Shown here: one piece after another, positions 35,130 to 45,239 of the stretch
Position numbering within the stretch: the stretch's first letter is position 1
Layout: each line of letters begins with the position of its first letter
Assembly: GCA_947623455.1 (NCBI GenBank)
Contig: OX392534.1
Location: 5,404,001-5,468,000, forward strand
DNA from: Mimachlamys varia
Taxonomy: Eukaryota; Mollusca; Bivalvia; Pectinida; Pectinidae
Reading direction: 5' to 3'
DNA length: 64,000 nt
Program-made: the position numbers and the translations under genes
The notes under the pieces: generated by a model
What the model was told of the DNA's origin: nothing
The model's database searches: none
Seen by the model: the letters and a program-made list of their open reading frames with translations, nothing else

Positions 35130-35400
35130 AATTCGAAGCGTCAACAAGACTTTAATCCGAACTCAAATTCGATAAAACTAGAGACAAAATATGAACAAAG
35201 GAAAGGTTCATTAAAAGACGCTTGTAAAAGTACAAGACAATAAGACCAGGTCTTCCTTGAGAAGAACCGTTTTCAGCTTCATCGACAGCACCCGTCATGT
35301 AAATCTAGGTCACACCAAAGTGAATGGCATGTCACTAAAGTAAGAACCGAGTCATCATTCTCAATCACAACAAGTGTGCATATTAATGAGGCCAAGATGG
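35130..35400 (-). mobile_element. retroelement 3'-tail fragment (R1), unit A
   Basis: Minus-strand relative of the tail at 38510-38770: TCAACAAGACTTTAATCCGA, then the complement of AGACGCTT. With 38210-38770 it forms an inverted pair around the middle of intron 2. Confidence 0.7.
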
Positions 35401-36246
35401 CGCCCCTTTTTTCTTAAATTTTTTACCATTTCTCACTTGGCTGTGTATCACGGAACATAAATCTGGTTGTTTACAACTCTATCGTGTAAATCGATAGATC
35501 ATAGTTTCAGATGTAACATATTATGTTTTCTTAAAACGTATAAGTTTCAGTAATCTAATATGATGACGAACCATGTTGATTGTTGGTTTTGATTGATTGA
35601 AATGAAGATTTATGAGTAGTAAACATTAAGCATTTTCTGACAAAAGTCTGACTGCGAAAGAAATAGCAAAACGTCTAGGTCACCTTTCTTCACATTCCCG
35701 CATGTGTATAAACATCTAAAGTAGACTTTATATCATATACGGTAGAATAGACGTTTGTAACATGATCTTAATGTTTCTGCACAAACATTTGCAATATTGA
35801 GCATGCTCAGTCTGGCTGACAGATTCGTTCCGCCTAAAAGGCACAAGAGTAAACTGATATTATGACATAGTAGCCAGTCCGAACTCCTTGGGTATAATGT
35901 CCCTAACCAATAAGGCAACAATTATGAGAAAGTCTTGTATTGTACAGCATTATTATATATAAATATGAATGGAATTCGACAAAATAAAAACCAAATAATC
36001 AAGCGACTTTCATTATTCATTTTACAACATTTTCTCACCCTTGGCTGATGGATTATTTGAGTGGCTAGTTTGGTAGTAACATTGTTGACCACAATTATCA
36101 CTCTCGTAACTCATCATTAACGTAATACCGTACTTCTCAACGTTTTAAACCTCGTATAAATAGCATGTGTTAAGCACACACTTACTCCACACCCTTTATT
36201 TGAAACAGTAATTCAGAGCAATTGAGATTTCCGCATTTTTTCCATA

Positions 36247-36294
36247 GCATCACTGGCGAGTCCTAGAAGGAAGGACGAAACCGCTGTATGGTGC
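36247..36294 (+). ncRNA. hammerhead-like motif in intron 2, unit A
   Basis: Stem I GCATCA (36247-36252) pairs with TGGTGC (36289-36294) through one G-U pair. The core is CTGGCGA, where CUGANGA is expected. Stem II is GTCCT/AGGAC with loop AGAAGGA. GAA follows, then a two-base-pair stem III (AC...GT) and cleavage triplet GTA ending at 36288. The conserved A6 of the core is G, which should weaken or abolish self-cleavage. It is sense to the sulfotransferase. Confidence 0.65.
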
Positions 36295-36689
36295 AGTGTT
36301 GTTGTTTGGCATGCTCTATCGGTTCCTTAATTCTGCAGGTGACACCTCAAGTAGATGTCTTCTTTAACTTTCTCATATTTTCAAACATTTTATTATACAG
36401 AACAATTGACGTATTCCGTTTTCACAACAATAGATGGGTGTTATTCAAATTTCAGGGTATAAAATATTCATTACTACTGTTGAAAACATTCTGTTCATAC
36501 CACACGTGAAATAAACTCTTAACGCATTTTGATTGGCAGACGTGATAAATTTTAGCCGGGACCTTGTCACATGCTGATTGTTTATGACGTCATCAATAGT
36601 TGAGGTCGTCACCACTTGCAAAAATTCGCTAATACCTCCTTCACATACACGGATTTTTCTAACGAATCCTTAAGTCCCAGTACCATATA

Positions 36690-38060
36690 AGCACGGTTGG
36701 ACAAAGCAACCCCGGATCGTCCCGGATCGCGCCGGATTAAGATCCGGGACGATCCGTGCTTTTTTGGGGGGGTTTTGAGCGTCGACTGTCGTCCAGCAAC
36801 CACTTCGCTGGTGGCACACGGCGGCTGCACGGACGAACTCGTACAAACACGGCAACAACAAGCGATAAACACGGCGCCGACACGGATATTTGAGGACCGT
36901 CCCGGACAGTCACGACAGAGTGACGGACTAACAAGGACAAACACGGGGTCTACACGGACAATCCCGGACCTATACGGCAGCGACACGGATCAAAACGGTC
37001 CACCCCGGACCGTCAATAACTTGTATAAAAGCAGCCTAATTTTCGGTGATTACATTATTCTGCAATCGGATCTACGTCACCCGTCCTCGTCCGTGTTAGT
37101 CCGTGTATCCGCACCGTCTTCATACGTAGCAGCTCCGTGATCGTTTCGTGTAACCGCCGTGAAGGTTCATGGGACAATTGTACCTCTGCCGTCATGATCC
37201 TTGATGGTCTGGTGTCTGAAATTTGTTCCCGGACTGTCAAGGACGCACACGAACATTCATGGAAGAGATACGGCTGTCCCCGGACCCTACACGGCAACTA
37301 CACGGTAGCTATGTGGACCATCCCGGATGTCGCCATCTCCGCGGACCGTCAAGGAAGAACACGGCAGATTTGAACTTTTAAACACTGCCGTGTTGGCCTC
37401 CCGGAGCCCGAAGGACATTCCCGAAGGTTCCAGGACCATCACGGATCCCTGCGAAGCTACATGTACACGGCGGCTACACGGTTCACGCGCCGGATTGTGC
37501 CGGATGTGATCTGTGTTGATATGGCACCTTTATGGGATTGGGGCAATCGCAATCATCCGTTAATAACTCGCTGGTATCCGTAAATAACTGGCCAGGACTC
37601 ACAGACACTCAAATATCCGTAAGAGGAGAGGCATTAGTTTGACAGGTCAAACTGTTTCTAACGATTGTTTACTAATTGAATTTACCGTAAGTAATTCGTT
37701 AATACAAAAAAAAACATGTAACTCGTGAGTATCGTTAACCGGTCGCAATAACATGTACACTGTAACCATCCGTAAACTACTCACAAGCATCTGTGAGGCT
37801 TTACATTCCGCAATATACTCGTAACAATCCATTAAAGCTCGTCAAATGTATGTAACTTGCTCGTGTTTGTTCGTGGTAACTCGTAACAAATCGTGGAATG
37901 CTGCCGTAAATATGTCGTAATACATCGAAGATAGCTCGCAATAACTCGGAAAAACTCTTAAATCGTCGTCAAATCGTTAGGATCCGTGTACTATACGAAT
38001 TTGTGGGAGTCGTAAGGACTCGTAAGAAAAACCCGTGTATGTGAAGTCAGCATAAAGCCC
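36690..38060. repeat. ACACGG/CCGTGT and CTCGTAA word-rich segment, unit A
   Basis: This 1.4 kb differs from its AT-rich surroundings. ACACGG occurs 12 times on the plus strand between about 36816 and 37485, mixed with CCGGA and GGACCGTC. Its complement CCGTGT appears in the middle and again at the end. From 37550 the words change to CCGTAA/CTCGTAAC. It opens with a hairpin (CGGATCGTCCCGGATC and its exact complement, around 36714-36757). Many short ORFs on both strands come from the biased composition. Confidence 0.75.
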
Positions 38061-38209
38061 CAGTGACACTGTGTTGGTTTAAAGCCACGGTCAGCTACAG
38101 TGATCCGTAGCGAGTCCGTACTCAAACCGGGTCGATCCGTGTTGATCCATGTTGGAGCGAAGCTCCCTACGGTAGTTTAGTTCGACATTAAAATTCTTAG
38201 GCAAACCGT

Positions 38210-38503
38210 AGTGAAATCGCAGTATTTGTAAACTTTCCATTTCTTGATAGTAAATTCCTTGCTTCTCCAACCTATGGTGTTTACATGTCGCAGTTGATTC
38301 GATATTCTAGACCTTGCTCTAGGTATCGTGATTTTCTTGATCGACGTCGACTGCTGACAAACAAACTAACAACACAAGGATTCGAGAGATGCATGTTGAT
38401 CAGAACTATTGACAAGTTTTTTGGTCGCGATCTTTGTCTCATTGAGAAATATTCTTTATCTTTAAGTGATATGAAGATGGACGTTTTTGAGTTTGCTAAT
38501 TAA
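38210..38503 (+). pseudogene. retroelement reverse transcriptase, C-terminal end (unit A)
   Basis: The frame is open from about 38210 to TAA at 38503. It reads VNFPFLDS, then PTYGVYMSQLIRYSR, DFLDRRRLLT, KFFGR and a tail ending MDVFEFAN. I recognise the 'NFPFLDSN...YGVY.SQLIRYAR.....DF..R...LT.KL..QGF' pattern as the end of a reverse-transcriptase protein common in mollusc and amphioxus genomes. The upstream RT core is missing; the ACACGG-rich segment stands there instead. The element's 3' tail continues to 38770. Confidence 0.7.
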
Positions 38504-38770
38504 TGTTTACTTGTTGTGATTGGCAATGATACTCAGTTCTCGTTTTGAGAACTTGATGTTTACTTGGATGTGACAAAGATTTAAATGGCGGGTGTCGTCG
38601 ATGAAGCAGAAGACGCTTACTCTTCCGGAACACCAGATCTTGTTCTCTTGTCATTTACGAGAGTCTCCGTGTAAATCTTTCTTTTGTTTCTATTTTGCCT
38701 CTAGTTTAATCGATTTTGAGTTTGGATTAGGGTTTTGTTGACGTTTTGGTATAATCGGTATCAGTCGGAC
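38504..38770 (+). mobile_element. retroelement 3' tail (R1 reference copy), unit A
   Basis: Directly follows the RT stop. Diagnostic words are GAAGCAGAAGACGCTTACTC and GATTTTGAGTTTGGATTAGG. The other R1 copies in the window match this tail. Confidence 0.7.
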
Positions 38771-39092
38771 CCGTTGTAAAGTCGAATTTAAACCTTGAAC
38801 CATCATGACATGCCGTATGAATACTCTAGTTAATACATTTTTGCGCCAGTATTGAGTCCGGCACTGTTGGGTTTACCCCGGTATATACACAAACTGTAGC
38901 ACCATATGGGTATCCGTGATTTACCGTGGGCAATACCGACACAGTGCGACTGACGCTTTAGTGAGTTTCTTTTGTAACTTTTAAAAAATAATTAAAGAGA
39001 GTGAAAAAAATCCATATCCAAAACCACTCGTTGTATAACCTCTATAAACACAAAAAATGTCAGTGTTATATGTTCTCATTTTACCTTTTCAG

Positions 39093-40016
39093 ATTGTCAG
39101 AGGCGATGTGAGTGCTACGTCACCATTCGATCCAGCACTGTATCGTCAACGTGGAAGAGAAATTCCTTCCCTTCAGAAATTACCGCACAAGCAAAGGAAA
39201 GAATTCTTCAATAGTTCTTTCTCGTTCATGTTTACTCGTAACCCATACAGTCGGTTACTCTCAGCATATACTGACAAATTCTTTATGCCTAATTACTTTT
39301 GGCTTCACACAGCTCCCTCTATAGGAAAAGTCGTGCGGCGAAAATCAATACCATGTGTTCACGATCTACAATTCAACGAATTCATCAGATTTATTATAGA
39401 TTCAGAGGAAAAGCAATATGCAGAAGATACACATTTCCGGTTCGCCTTTGACTTTTGTGACCCCTGTCAATACAAGTACGACTTCATAGGCAAGTTAGAA
39501 ACAATTAATGAAGACACCAAGTATTTACTGAGAAAAATGAACCGGACAGCGGTAATAAAAGCTTTAGAAAAGGATCCGAGAGAGCAGTATATCAATTTTA
39601 CCATAAAGGAACGCACCGATATGTTATTTAAAATCAATGGAACACGTTGGATTTGTAAGGAATCGTTTTATCAATTGCAGAAAAAAATGTGGAAAGGCTT
39701 TCAAATGAATGGAATAATCAGCAAAGAGTCAAAGTACCCCGTTACTGAGGAGAGCAGTAACATGATTTCTCCGACGAACTTCTCAGATATGGTGTTCAAC
39801 GCCATCCGTGACGCGAAAGACGGGAATGTTTCTAGAAAAAACAAAGCGGAAGCTATGTTGGAAGCGTATTCAACTGTTGATGTAGAGAATATGGACAAGT
39901 TAAGTAAACTTCTCCGACCAGATTGTGATGTGTTCGGTTATGACTGCAGACCTCGAAAACTGTTTAAGGACAGGAAACGTATCAAACCGTGGTACTTTGA
40001 CGTCACAACAGCATGA
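39093..40016 (+). CDS. carbohydrate sulfotransferase gene 1, exon 3 (catalytic domain)
   Basis: The last exon, 307 codons to TGA, with acceptor CCTTTTCAG joining exon 2 in phase 0. The product is a Sulfotransfer_2 (PF03567) enzyme of the CHST8-14 group, which transfers sulfate from PAPS to sugar hydroxyls in the Golgi lumen. The 3'-phosphate-binding motif reads FMFTRNPYSRLLSAYTDKF near residue 45, with the key Arg and Ser kept (Asn for the usual Asp after Arg). Cys-containing segments (CDPC, CDVFGYDC) and N-glycosylation sites (NSS, NRT, NFT, NGT, NFS, NVS) fit a lumenal enzyme. The exact acceptor sugar cannot be told. It differs from the unit B exon at six bases and two residues (Ser/Lys and Asn/Asp). 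Confidence 0.92.
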   Translation: MVRGDVSATSPFDPALYRQRGREIPSLQKLPHKQRKEFFNSSFSFMFTRNPYSRLLSAYTDKFFMPNYFWLHTAPSIGKVVRRKSIPCVHDLQFNEFIRFIIDSEEKQYAEDTHFRFAFDFCDPCQYKYDFIGKLETINEDTKYLLRKMNRTAVIKALEKDPREQYINFTIKERTDMLFKINGTRWICKESFYQLQKKMWKGFQMNGIISKESKYPVTEESSNMISPTNFSDMVFNAIRDAKDGNVSRKNKAEAMLEAYSTVDVENMDKLSKLLRPDCDVFGYDCRPRKLFKDRKRIKPWYFDVTTA

Positions 40017-40230
40017 TCTGCCATGCCTTTGCTTGTTGTTGTTCGACATGAATAAGGAGGGTGTATATTAGAACTAATATTAACCTCCCTTGGCTCTGTC
40101 CCGACCGCTACGTCAACATAGAAATGTCCTGGCGTTTCTGGGCCAATTCATCTTACATGATGTGGCCGAAGTGTTTATCAGCATCCATGGTTGTTATTGG
40201 ATGGAAAGTTATTTCAGGAACGATAACCCG

Positions 40231-40285
40231 TTACTGACGTGATACGGAATTTACTGACGTGATACGGAATTTACTGACGTGCTAC
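40231..40285 (+). repeat. 20-bp tandem repeat with CRE-like core, unit A
   Basis: TTACTGACGTGATACGGAAT twice plus a third partial copy. Each carries TGACGTGA, close to a cAMP-response element. Confidence 0.7.
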
Positions 40286-40441
40286 TGATTTTTAGTAATG
40301 TCCAGGTCGTCATGTGACGTTGTTTTAACCAATAGGATAGTGCGAGTTTTGATGTCAGCGGGATAATATATATACAGTGTTCGTGTACCATGAGGGTGTG
40401 TATATATAAAGTGTTGATGTATCAAGAGGGTATATATATAG

Positions 40442-41021
40442 TGTAGCGGGGGACATAATTATATATTGTATGTTTACATGCAAAGCTAACAATGTTTTCA
40501 TGTGTTGGTCTATATGTTGTGGCTGTATTCGGGTTGTCTGTACTCAGTGCCCTAGTGTCACCTGACCTTTGTTTGTTATAGTCTGTACACGTGTTCTGTC
40601 GGTGTCGCTGCTTCTCGTGTTGATTTTGTTGATAATTTGTCCGTGTTTCTTGACTTGCTGTTGATGTCCGGTGTGTCTGTGGAGTCCTCTGTTTTTATTA
40701 ATCCGTGTTCTCATATCTGGGTATAAGTTCCAGTGTTACTTTTATTTCGGGGCAGACCATTGGATCGAGTTCCTGAGGGCTGCCATTTAGCGTTAGGTAG
40801 TTTATAGATAGTAATTAGGTTAGATATGGACTTAGATGGGGTTGTAAATGGTGATGTCTTCGGGGTCGAATACTTTGTTAAAGGAGGGAGAAATGTAGCG
40901 GATCTAGACCGGGTCAATCGGCGGCGATCAGATAGCTCAATTGGTTGAGCGTCCGTCTAGAGTTCGGAAGGTCCTGGGTTCGAACCCCGGTCTGGCCGTG
41001 CATTTTTCCTCTCCTGTTACA
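40442..41021 (+). mobile_element. 580-bp insertion with tRNA-like 3' part
   Basis: Begins TGTAGCGGGGG, ends CTCTCCTGTTACA and is flanked by ATAG on both sides (40438-40441 and 41022-41025), a four-base target duplication. A second TGTAGCGG occurs at 40894. It is absent from unit B, so it inserted after the duplication or was lost there. The TG...CA ends suggest a solo LTR or a related small element. No long coding frame is present. Confidence 0.6.
40926..40997 (+). mobile_element. tRNA-like sequence (SINE head)
   Basis: It folds as a class I tRNA. The acceptor GATCAGA/TCTGGCC has one mismatch, the D stem is GCTC/GAGC, and the anticodon stem TCCGT/TCGGA has one mismatch. The loop is CTAGAGT and the T arm CTGGGTTCGAACCCCGG. 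The imperfect acceptor, and a position inside an inserted element with a related head at 44430, argue for a SINE-type sequence and against a working tRNA gene. Confidence 0.6.
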
Positions 41022-41484
41022 ATAGTGTTCATGTATCAGGAGGGTGTGAATATATAGTGTTTATGTATAAGAAGAGTGTGTTTATATATTCAGTGTTATG
41101 AATCAAGAGGGTGTGTATCTATAGTGTTTATGTATAAGGAGGTTGTGTATATATACAGTGTTCCTGTATTAGGAGGGTATTTATATATAAACAGTGTTCA
41201 TTTATCAGAAGGGTGAATATATATAAAATGTTCATGTATCAGGAGAGTATATATATACATACAGTGCTCGTGTATCAGGAGGGTATATATATATATATAT
41301 ACAGTGCTCGTGTATCAGGAGGGTATATATATATATACAGTGCTCGTGTACCAGGAGGGTATATATGTATACAGTGTTCGTGTATTTGAAGGGTGTGTGT
41401 ATTTATATACATTGTTCATGATTCAGAAGAGTATATATATAGTGTTCATGTATCAGGAGGGTATATATATATACAATTCAATCG

Positions 41485-41990
41485 TGTTTGAAACAAGCAT
41501 TTCCATTGGCTTAAACAATTATGTTATCAGCCCGTAAAAAAATGACGCCACCGTTTATAATTTTCACTGGGTAAAGATTAAATTATAAGGATTAACTTGA
41601 ATCCATTTTTGATGTTATGGGGTTAAACAAAAAAAAAACTCGAAGTGTAATTAGATTAAAATTAACCCATAATTTAATTTTGTTTGAAACAAGCATTTTC
41701 ATTGGTTTAAAAAGTTATGTTATCAGCCCATAACGTAAACAAAGACGTGGCCGTTTACAACGTCGCTTTTTATTGGTTAATGCTGTAGCGTACTAATTTG
41801 TAGGAGAAAAGAATCCACCAATAAAGTATCTTTTCGCGGGGTATAGATAATTTAATCTATTATAACACAAAAAACCGGAGTGTACTCTCATCATAAACCG
41901 CTTCGCGATTTATTTAAAGTACACTCCGGTTTTTTGTGTTATAACCCCATAACATAAAAATAGATTCAAGTTAATCCTTAATTAAATGAT
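41485..41990 (+). mobile_element. foldback element cluster with 27-bp hairpin
   Basis: Two related blocks contain TTTGAAACAAGCATTT and TTATGTTATCAGCCC. A hairpin at 41860-41944 has exact arms (AACACAAAAAACCGGAGTGT and complement) and an inner CCGCTTCGCGA loop region. A reverse copy of the second block is at 51005-51240. The outer TATAACCCCATAACATAAAA blocks are inverted relative to each other. Non-coding. Confidence 0.7.
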
Positions 41991-42184
41991 TCATTGGTAT
42001 ATAACATATATGTTCCCCGATTAAATACCTTTTCCACGATATATCTTATTTATGATTCTTCCATTAAAAGACTTTCAACAGACGTGATGTGGTCAGATGG
42101 GAAAATGCAAATTCATAATCGACTTCACTTTGACAAAAGTACGGTTCTTCCTATGCACGTGCATAATCTTGAGAATTTGACATC

Positions 42185-42345
42185 CGTCCTAAGTAGCAAC
42201 ACAGGGCTAGGCACGGACCTAAAAAATGTATGTCACTATGAAATGATTGTCAGATAATTATTTTACCTCTTTCGAATATAGCCCACTACTATCCGCCAAA
42301 GTGACATAGGTCCTTGCCTATCCCTGTGTTGCTACTAATATATCT
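42185..42345. repeat. imperfect inverted repeat
   Basis: GTAGCAACACAGGGCTAGGC, then ACGGACCT, at the left pairs with the complement around 42306-42340 (one-base changes). The loop is about 80 bp. It is probably a small foldback element. Confidence 0.7.
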
Positions 42346-43110
42346 AGAGTATTACCTGTATGATGCACATCAAAGACCCATGTGGTCATGACACTTACCG
42401 ATTTGATTTCATTTAGAGGTAATATTATTCGAGCTCATGTATTAAATAATATGTATCAAAATGATAATGTACTAAATAAATAAGACATATATCACTATGC
42501 TAGATATAACAAATATCATAACTTCTTGTCGCTGTATATATATACTTTATAATGTCGAGTAGCACATGATATATACAATGAAATAAATTAATATGATAAT
42601 TTAATTATAAAAATCCATACCAGAGATATATGTTGTGGTGTATAAGTGAGAGCGAATGTGAATTTCTTGTGTTGTCCTCAATGTTTTTTTCTCTTAATTT
42701 ATGTTGTTTTTTGTTGTTTTTTTCTCTTTGTTTTTCAACTCATCTCAAAACATACCATATATCAAAAATATAGAATATGTTCAGTAGTATATATCAATTT
42801 TTATAAAACCATAATATCTGATAATACTATGATATTCCCCAAAAACCATTGTCATAAGATCATGATTTAAATTTCGTGTAGATTTTATTCAACATATAAT
42901 CTTTGTATTAAAATTATTTACATTAAATATATATTCAGTCCTACTCTAATATAACAATATTGTATGTATATTAATTGTTTCAAAAGTTACTGTGAAGTAC
43001 ATGTAAATATAGACAAAGAATCAAGAGATGAGTTGAAATGTAATGGAAAATAATGTACATATATATATTTTCGAATTTTATTATTTAAAGTATGTCGGAG
43101 GTAAGGGAAA
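42346..43110. other. AT-rich, no gene recognised
   Basis: Very AT-rich sequence upstream of sulfotransferase gene 2. The ORF at 42646-42870 is hydrophobic, lacks homology cues and is not called. Confidence 0.45.
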
Positions 43111-43113
43111 GAG

Positions 43114-43122
43114 CTTATATAG
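43114..43122 (+). promoter_or_regulatory. candidate TATA box, sulfotransferase gene 2
   Basis: CTTATATAG about 135 bases before the ATG at 43254. The flanks are less AT-rich than the preceding kilobase. Proposed from position only. Confidence 0.35.
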
Positions 43123-43253
43123 GTAAAGCCTGTTGCTCAATCCCATTGATGATTAATTTGATCAATAAAATATATTTGAAATGAAAAAGACCCAGCCATC
43201 CGTGACCAGATTTTCTGTCGTTCAGTCGACGATACGCAAACTTTAAAAGCGAC

Positions 43254-43557
43254 ATGGCTTCCAGAGATACCAGACATACCCCCTGTCTCAGGACTTGTAT
43301 TAAATTGTTTTTGGTCCTACTGCTATTTTTTCTAGCATTTCAAGTGGGATTCTACTATTTAGTAGAAAGTAAACAGCTACGGAGGATATATGCTAATGTC
43401 GAAATCATACAAAACTACAGCTTAAGTATAGCCGACAAACTACATAGAAGTCTGGGAAATGTTAACAAAAATGAAACAGTGGAGACTAATGTGGTAAATG
43501 AAGAAACAAATCGGACGGATATCCTACCACATTGTCCACCACGCCCACCTAGACTTG
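43254..43557 (+). CDS. carbohydrate sulfotransferase gene 2, exon 1 (membrane anchor and stem)
   Basis: 101 codons plus one base, ending at donor CTTG|GTAAGT (phase 1). A short Arg/Cys-containing cytoplasmic tail (MASRDTRHTPCLRTC) is followed by a 20-residue membrane span (LFLVLLLFFLAFQVGFYYLV). Next is a stem with N-glycosylation sites (NYS, NKT-like and NRT) and a Pro-rich CPPRPPRLG end, typical of Golgi glycan-modifying enzymes. Phase matches exon 2 at 56067, giving a 12.5 kb intron 1. The sequence is unrelated to gene 1 exon 1. The join is inferred and is not proven by transcript. Confidence 0.7.
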
Positions 43558-44204
43558 GTAAGTATATCATTTCAATTTTATATTAAATCAAAGTACTGAA
43601 TATACTGAAACGCTAAAACTTCAAACAATAGTATGTATTTTCGACAGCTATTAAAGTGTTTTTGTTGTATGGGTTACTTAGTTTCGATATCAGAAAGTTT
43701 CAGAATAGGGATTAAGTAAGTATTTAGAGTAAACCCAATAACACGCGAGTTGTTTAGATTGACGAGTTGTATTTCAAGTTCCATGTACAATTAAGTACAG
43801 TGCTTTAACAATTTAACTAGAATATCAATTTGTATTACAAACGAATATTGATCCATTTATAGGGAAGCGAATGTGTTTGTTTTAATATATGCACTTAAAT
43901 AAACGGTATTAGTGTGTTGGACACAAAATAAAACAAAGCAAAAAATCACACCCGATATCCAGATGGAAATGCAAGATGACGATTAATTACAGGAGCATTG
44001 GCAGAGACATATACTGGTTTGTTTCAATAATAAAATGTATTGTAAGGTAATAAAATATAGATGTATTAACAAATTATATGTACAAATAATGGAATATCAT
44101 AGGGTATGAACAGGGTAGGGGAAGGGGTTGGTGTTCGAGGGTGGGGTGTGGGTAACTCCCATAACAATATTATAATTAGGATATAAATGCATATTGTTTA
44201 TATA
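43558..44204. other. intron 1 of gene 2, nothing recognised
   Basis: AT-rich sequence with a G-rich patch (GGGTAGGGGAAGGGG) near 44115. Confidence 0.4.
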
Positions 44205-44275
44205 TATAACCTAGTGATCGAGGGTTAATCCCCGATGGAAGCACACTATTCTCTTTCCTGTTATGAATGATATCC
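44205..44275 (+). mobile_element. truncated SINE (tRNA-like 3' part)
   Basis: GATCGAGGGTTAATCCCCGA (a T-arm with one base changed), then TGGAAGCACACTATT and a CCTGTTA end, as in the fuller copy at 44430-44522. Confidence 0.6.
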
Positions 44276-44429
44276 GTGGCCCTTCCTGTGGTGACAGTGG
44301 AGTTAGAATCTGGGGTGTGGTGCTCGGGGGTGAATACATTTAAAAAGGGAAGAGGATTAGTGTGGAAGATTTTAATTATACATAGGAATTAGGATTAGGT
44401 CGCCTTCTGGCTTCGAGCTAAAGGGAATT

Positions 44430-44522
44430 TCCCTTTAGCAGTGTGGTAGAGCGTCCGACTAAGAACTTGAAGATCGAGGGTTCGATTCCCGGTGGAAGCA
44501 CACTATTTTTTTCCCTGTTACA
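44430..44522 (+). mobile_element. tRNA-derived SINE
   Basis: A-box-like TTTAGCAGTGTGGTAGAGC and B-box GGGTTCGATTCCCGG at normal tRNA spacing, then AGCACACTATTTTTTTCCCTG and TTACA. It shares its 3' end with 44205-44275 and with the insertion at 40442-41021. Confidence 0.65.
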
Positions 44523-44576
44523 AATGAAAACGGATGTAATGTAGCAATTTAAACTTTTCGTTTTATTTTATTCTAT

Positions 44577-44870
44577 AGTGATTTCAATCTTTCTATGTCC
44601 AAAATCCTAAATGGCTGTTATCAGTCATTTTGTTTTTTCTGATCAAAAGGGCACGACAGTAGAGACCAAGGAACCTACATATGAAATATGAGAAATATCC
44701 CTCTAGTAGTTGTCAATTAGTTAACAATCTTCCAATGCCTAAATCAAAGATGGCCGCCTTTCCGCCATTTTGTTTTTACTCATCAGTATGAAATCAAATG
44801 GGCATAACTAAGCACAACGTGAAACCTACATATGCAATGTGAGAAACTGACTGAAGAAGTTTTTAACACC
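44577..44870 (+). repeat. two tandem copies of a roughly 185-bp repeat
   Basis: Both contain the pattern AAATCAAAGATGGCCGCC (or AAATCCTAAATGGCTGTT), GCCATTTTGTTTTT, ATCAAAAGGGCA and CCTACATATG. They are diverged from each other. It lies in intron 1 of gene 2. Confidence 0.65.
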
Positions 44871-45239
44871 ATAAAAACACTCTTCAGGTTAACATTATCG
44901 TTCGGAGGAAGGTGAATGAATCACTGAAATATACGCTGCTGGTAGTTAGCACAATGGATATTAGATAAAAAATAAAAGGATTCGCAAACATATCTTTCGT
45001 TACAAATGATAGTTCGAACTATCTAATTTGTCATAAAATGTCACAGTAAACAGTCAAAAGAACGACGGCCTATAACGATATCTTTACCAAGGCGGAGAAA
45101 AATAATGGTATGCAAATATGTCATATTCACTTATATCTTTAGGCCTAATTATCCTTTAACAAGTTCATTTACAAAGCAGGGAAAATTACATGTATGTTGG
45201 CCGTGACCTACGTATAAAGGGACACATAATTACGGGAAT

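Larger units (their letters stand above)
31624..40370 (+). repeat. segmental duplication, unit A
   Basis: Direct copy of about 54941-63120. The copies start with AAAAATGTATTTAATGGA (AAAAATATATTAAATGGA in unit B) and run through exons 2 and 3 of the sulfotransferase to a TATATA-rich minisatellite. Coding parts are almost identical. Non-coding parts have point changes and block indels, including three blocks found only in unit A: about 34464-35020, 35400-35747 and 40442-41021 (just past the boundary). Confidence 0.95.
40371..41480 (+). repeat. degenerate TATATA/TGTATCAGGAGGG minisatellite, unit A
   Basis: Units of about 35-40 bp: TATATATACAGTGTTCATGT, then ATCAGGAGGGTG. It is interrupted at 40442-41021 by an inserted element. 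The frames at 41304-41537 are readings of the repeat. Confidence 0.85.

Noticed and set aside
36609..37509. Several overlapping ORFs on both strands
   Set aside because: Caused by the biased ACACGG/CCGTGT composition; they are not in consistent frame between the two units and have no homology cues.
39057..39092. Start codon at 39057 for the sulfotransferase catalytic ORF
   Set aside because: It lies inside the intron before a good acceptor, and unit B lacks the ATG; the exon 2 junction in phase 0 is preferred.
40926..40997. Functional tRNA gene
   Set aside because: Acceptor and anticodon stems have mismatches, the loop would give an anticodon that does not fit a class I tRNA, and it lies in an inserted element.
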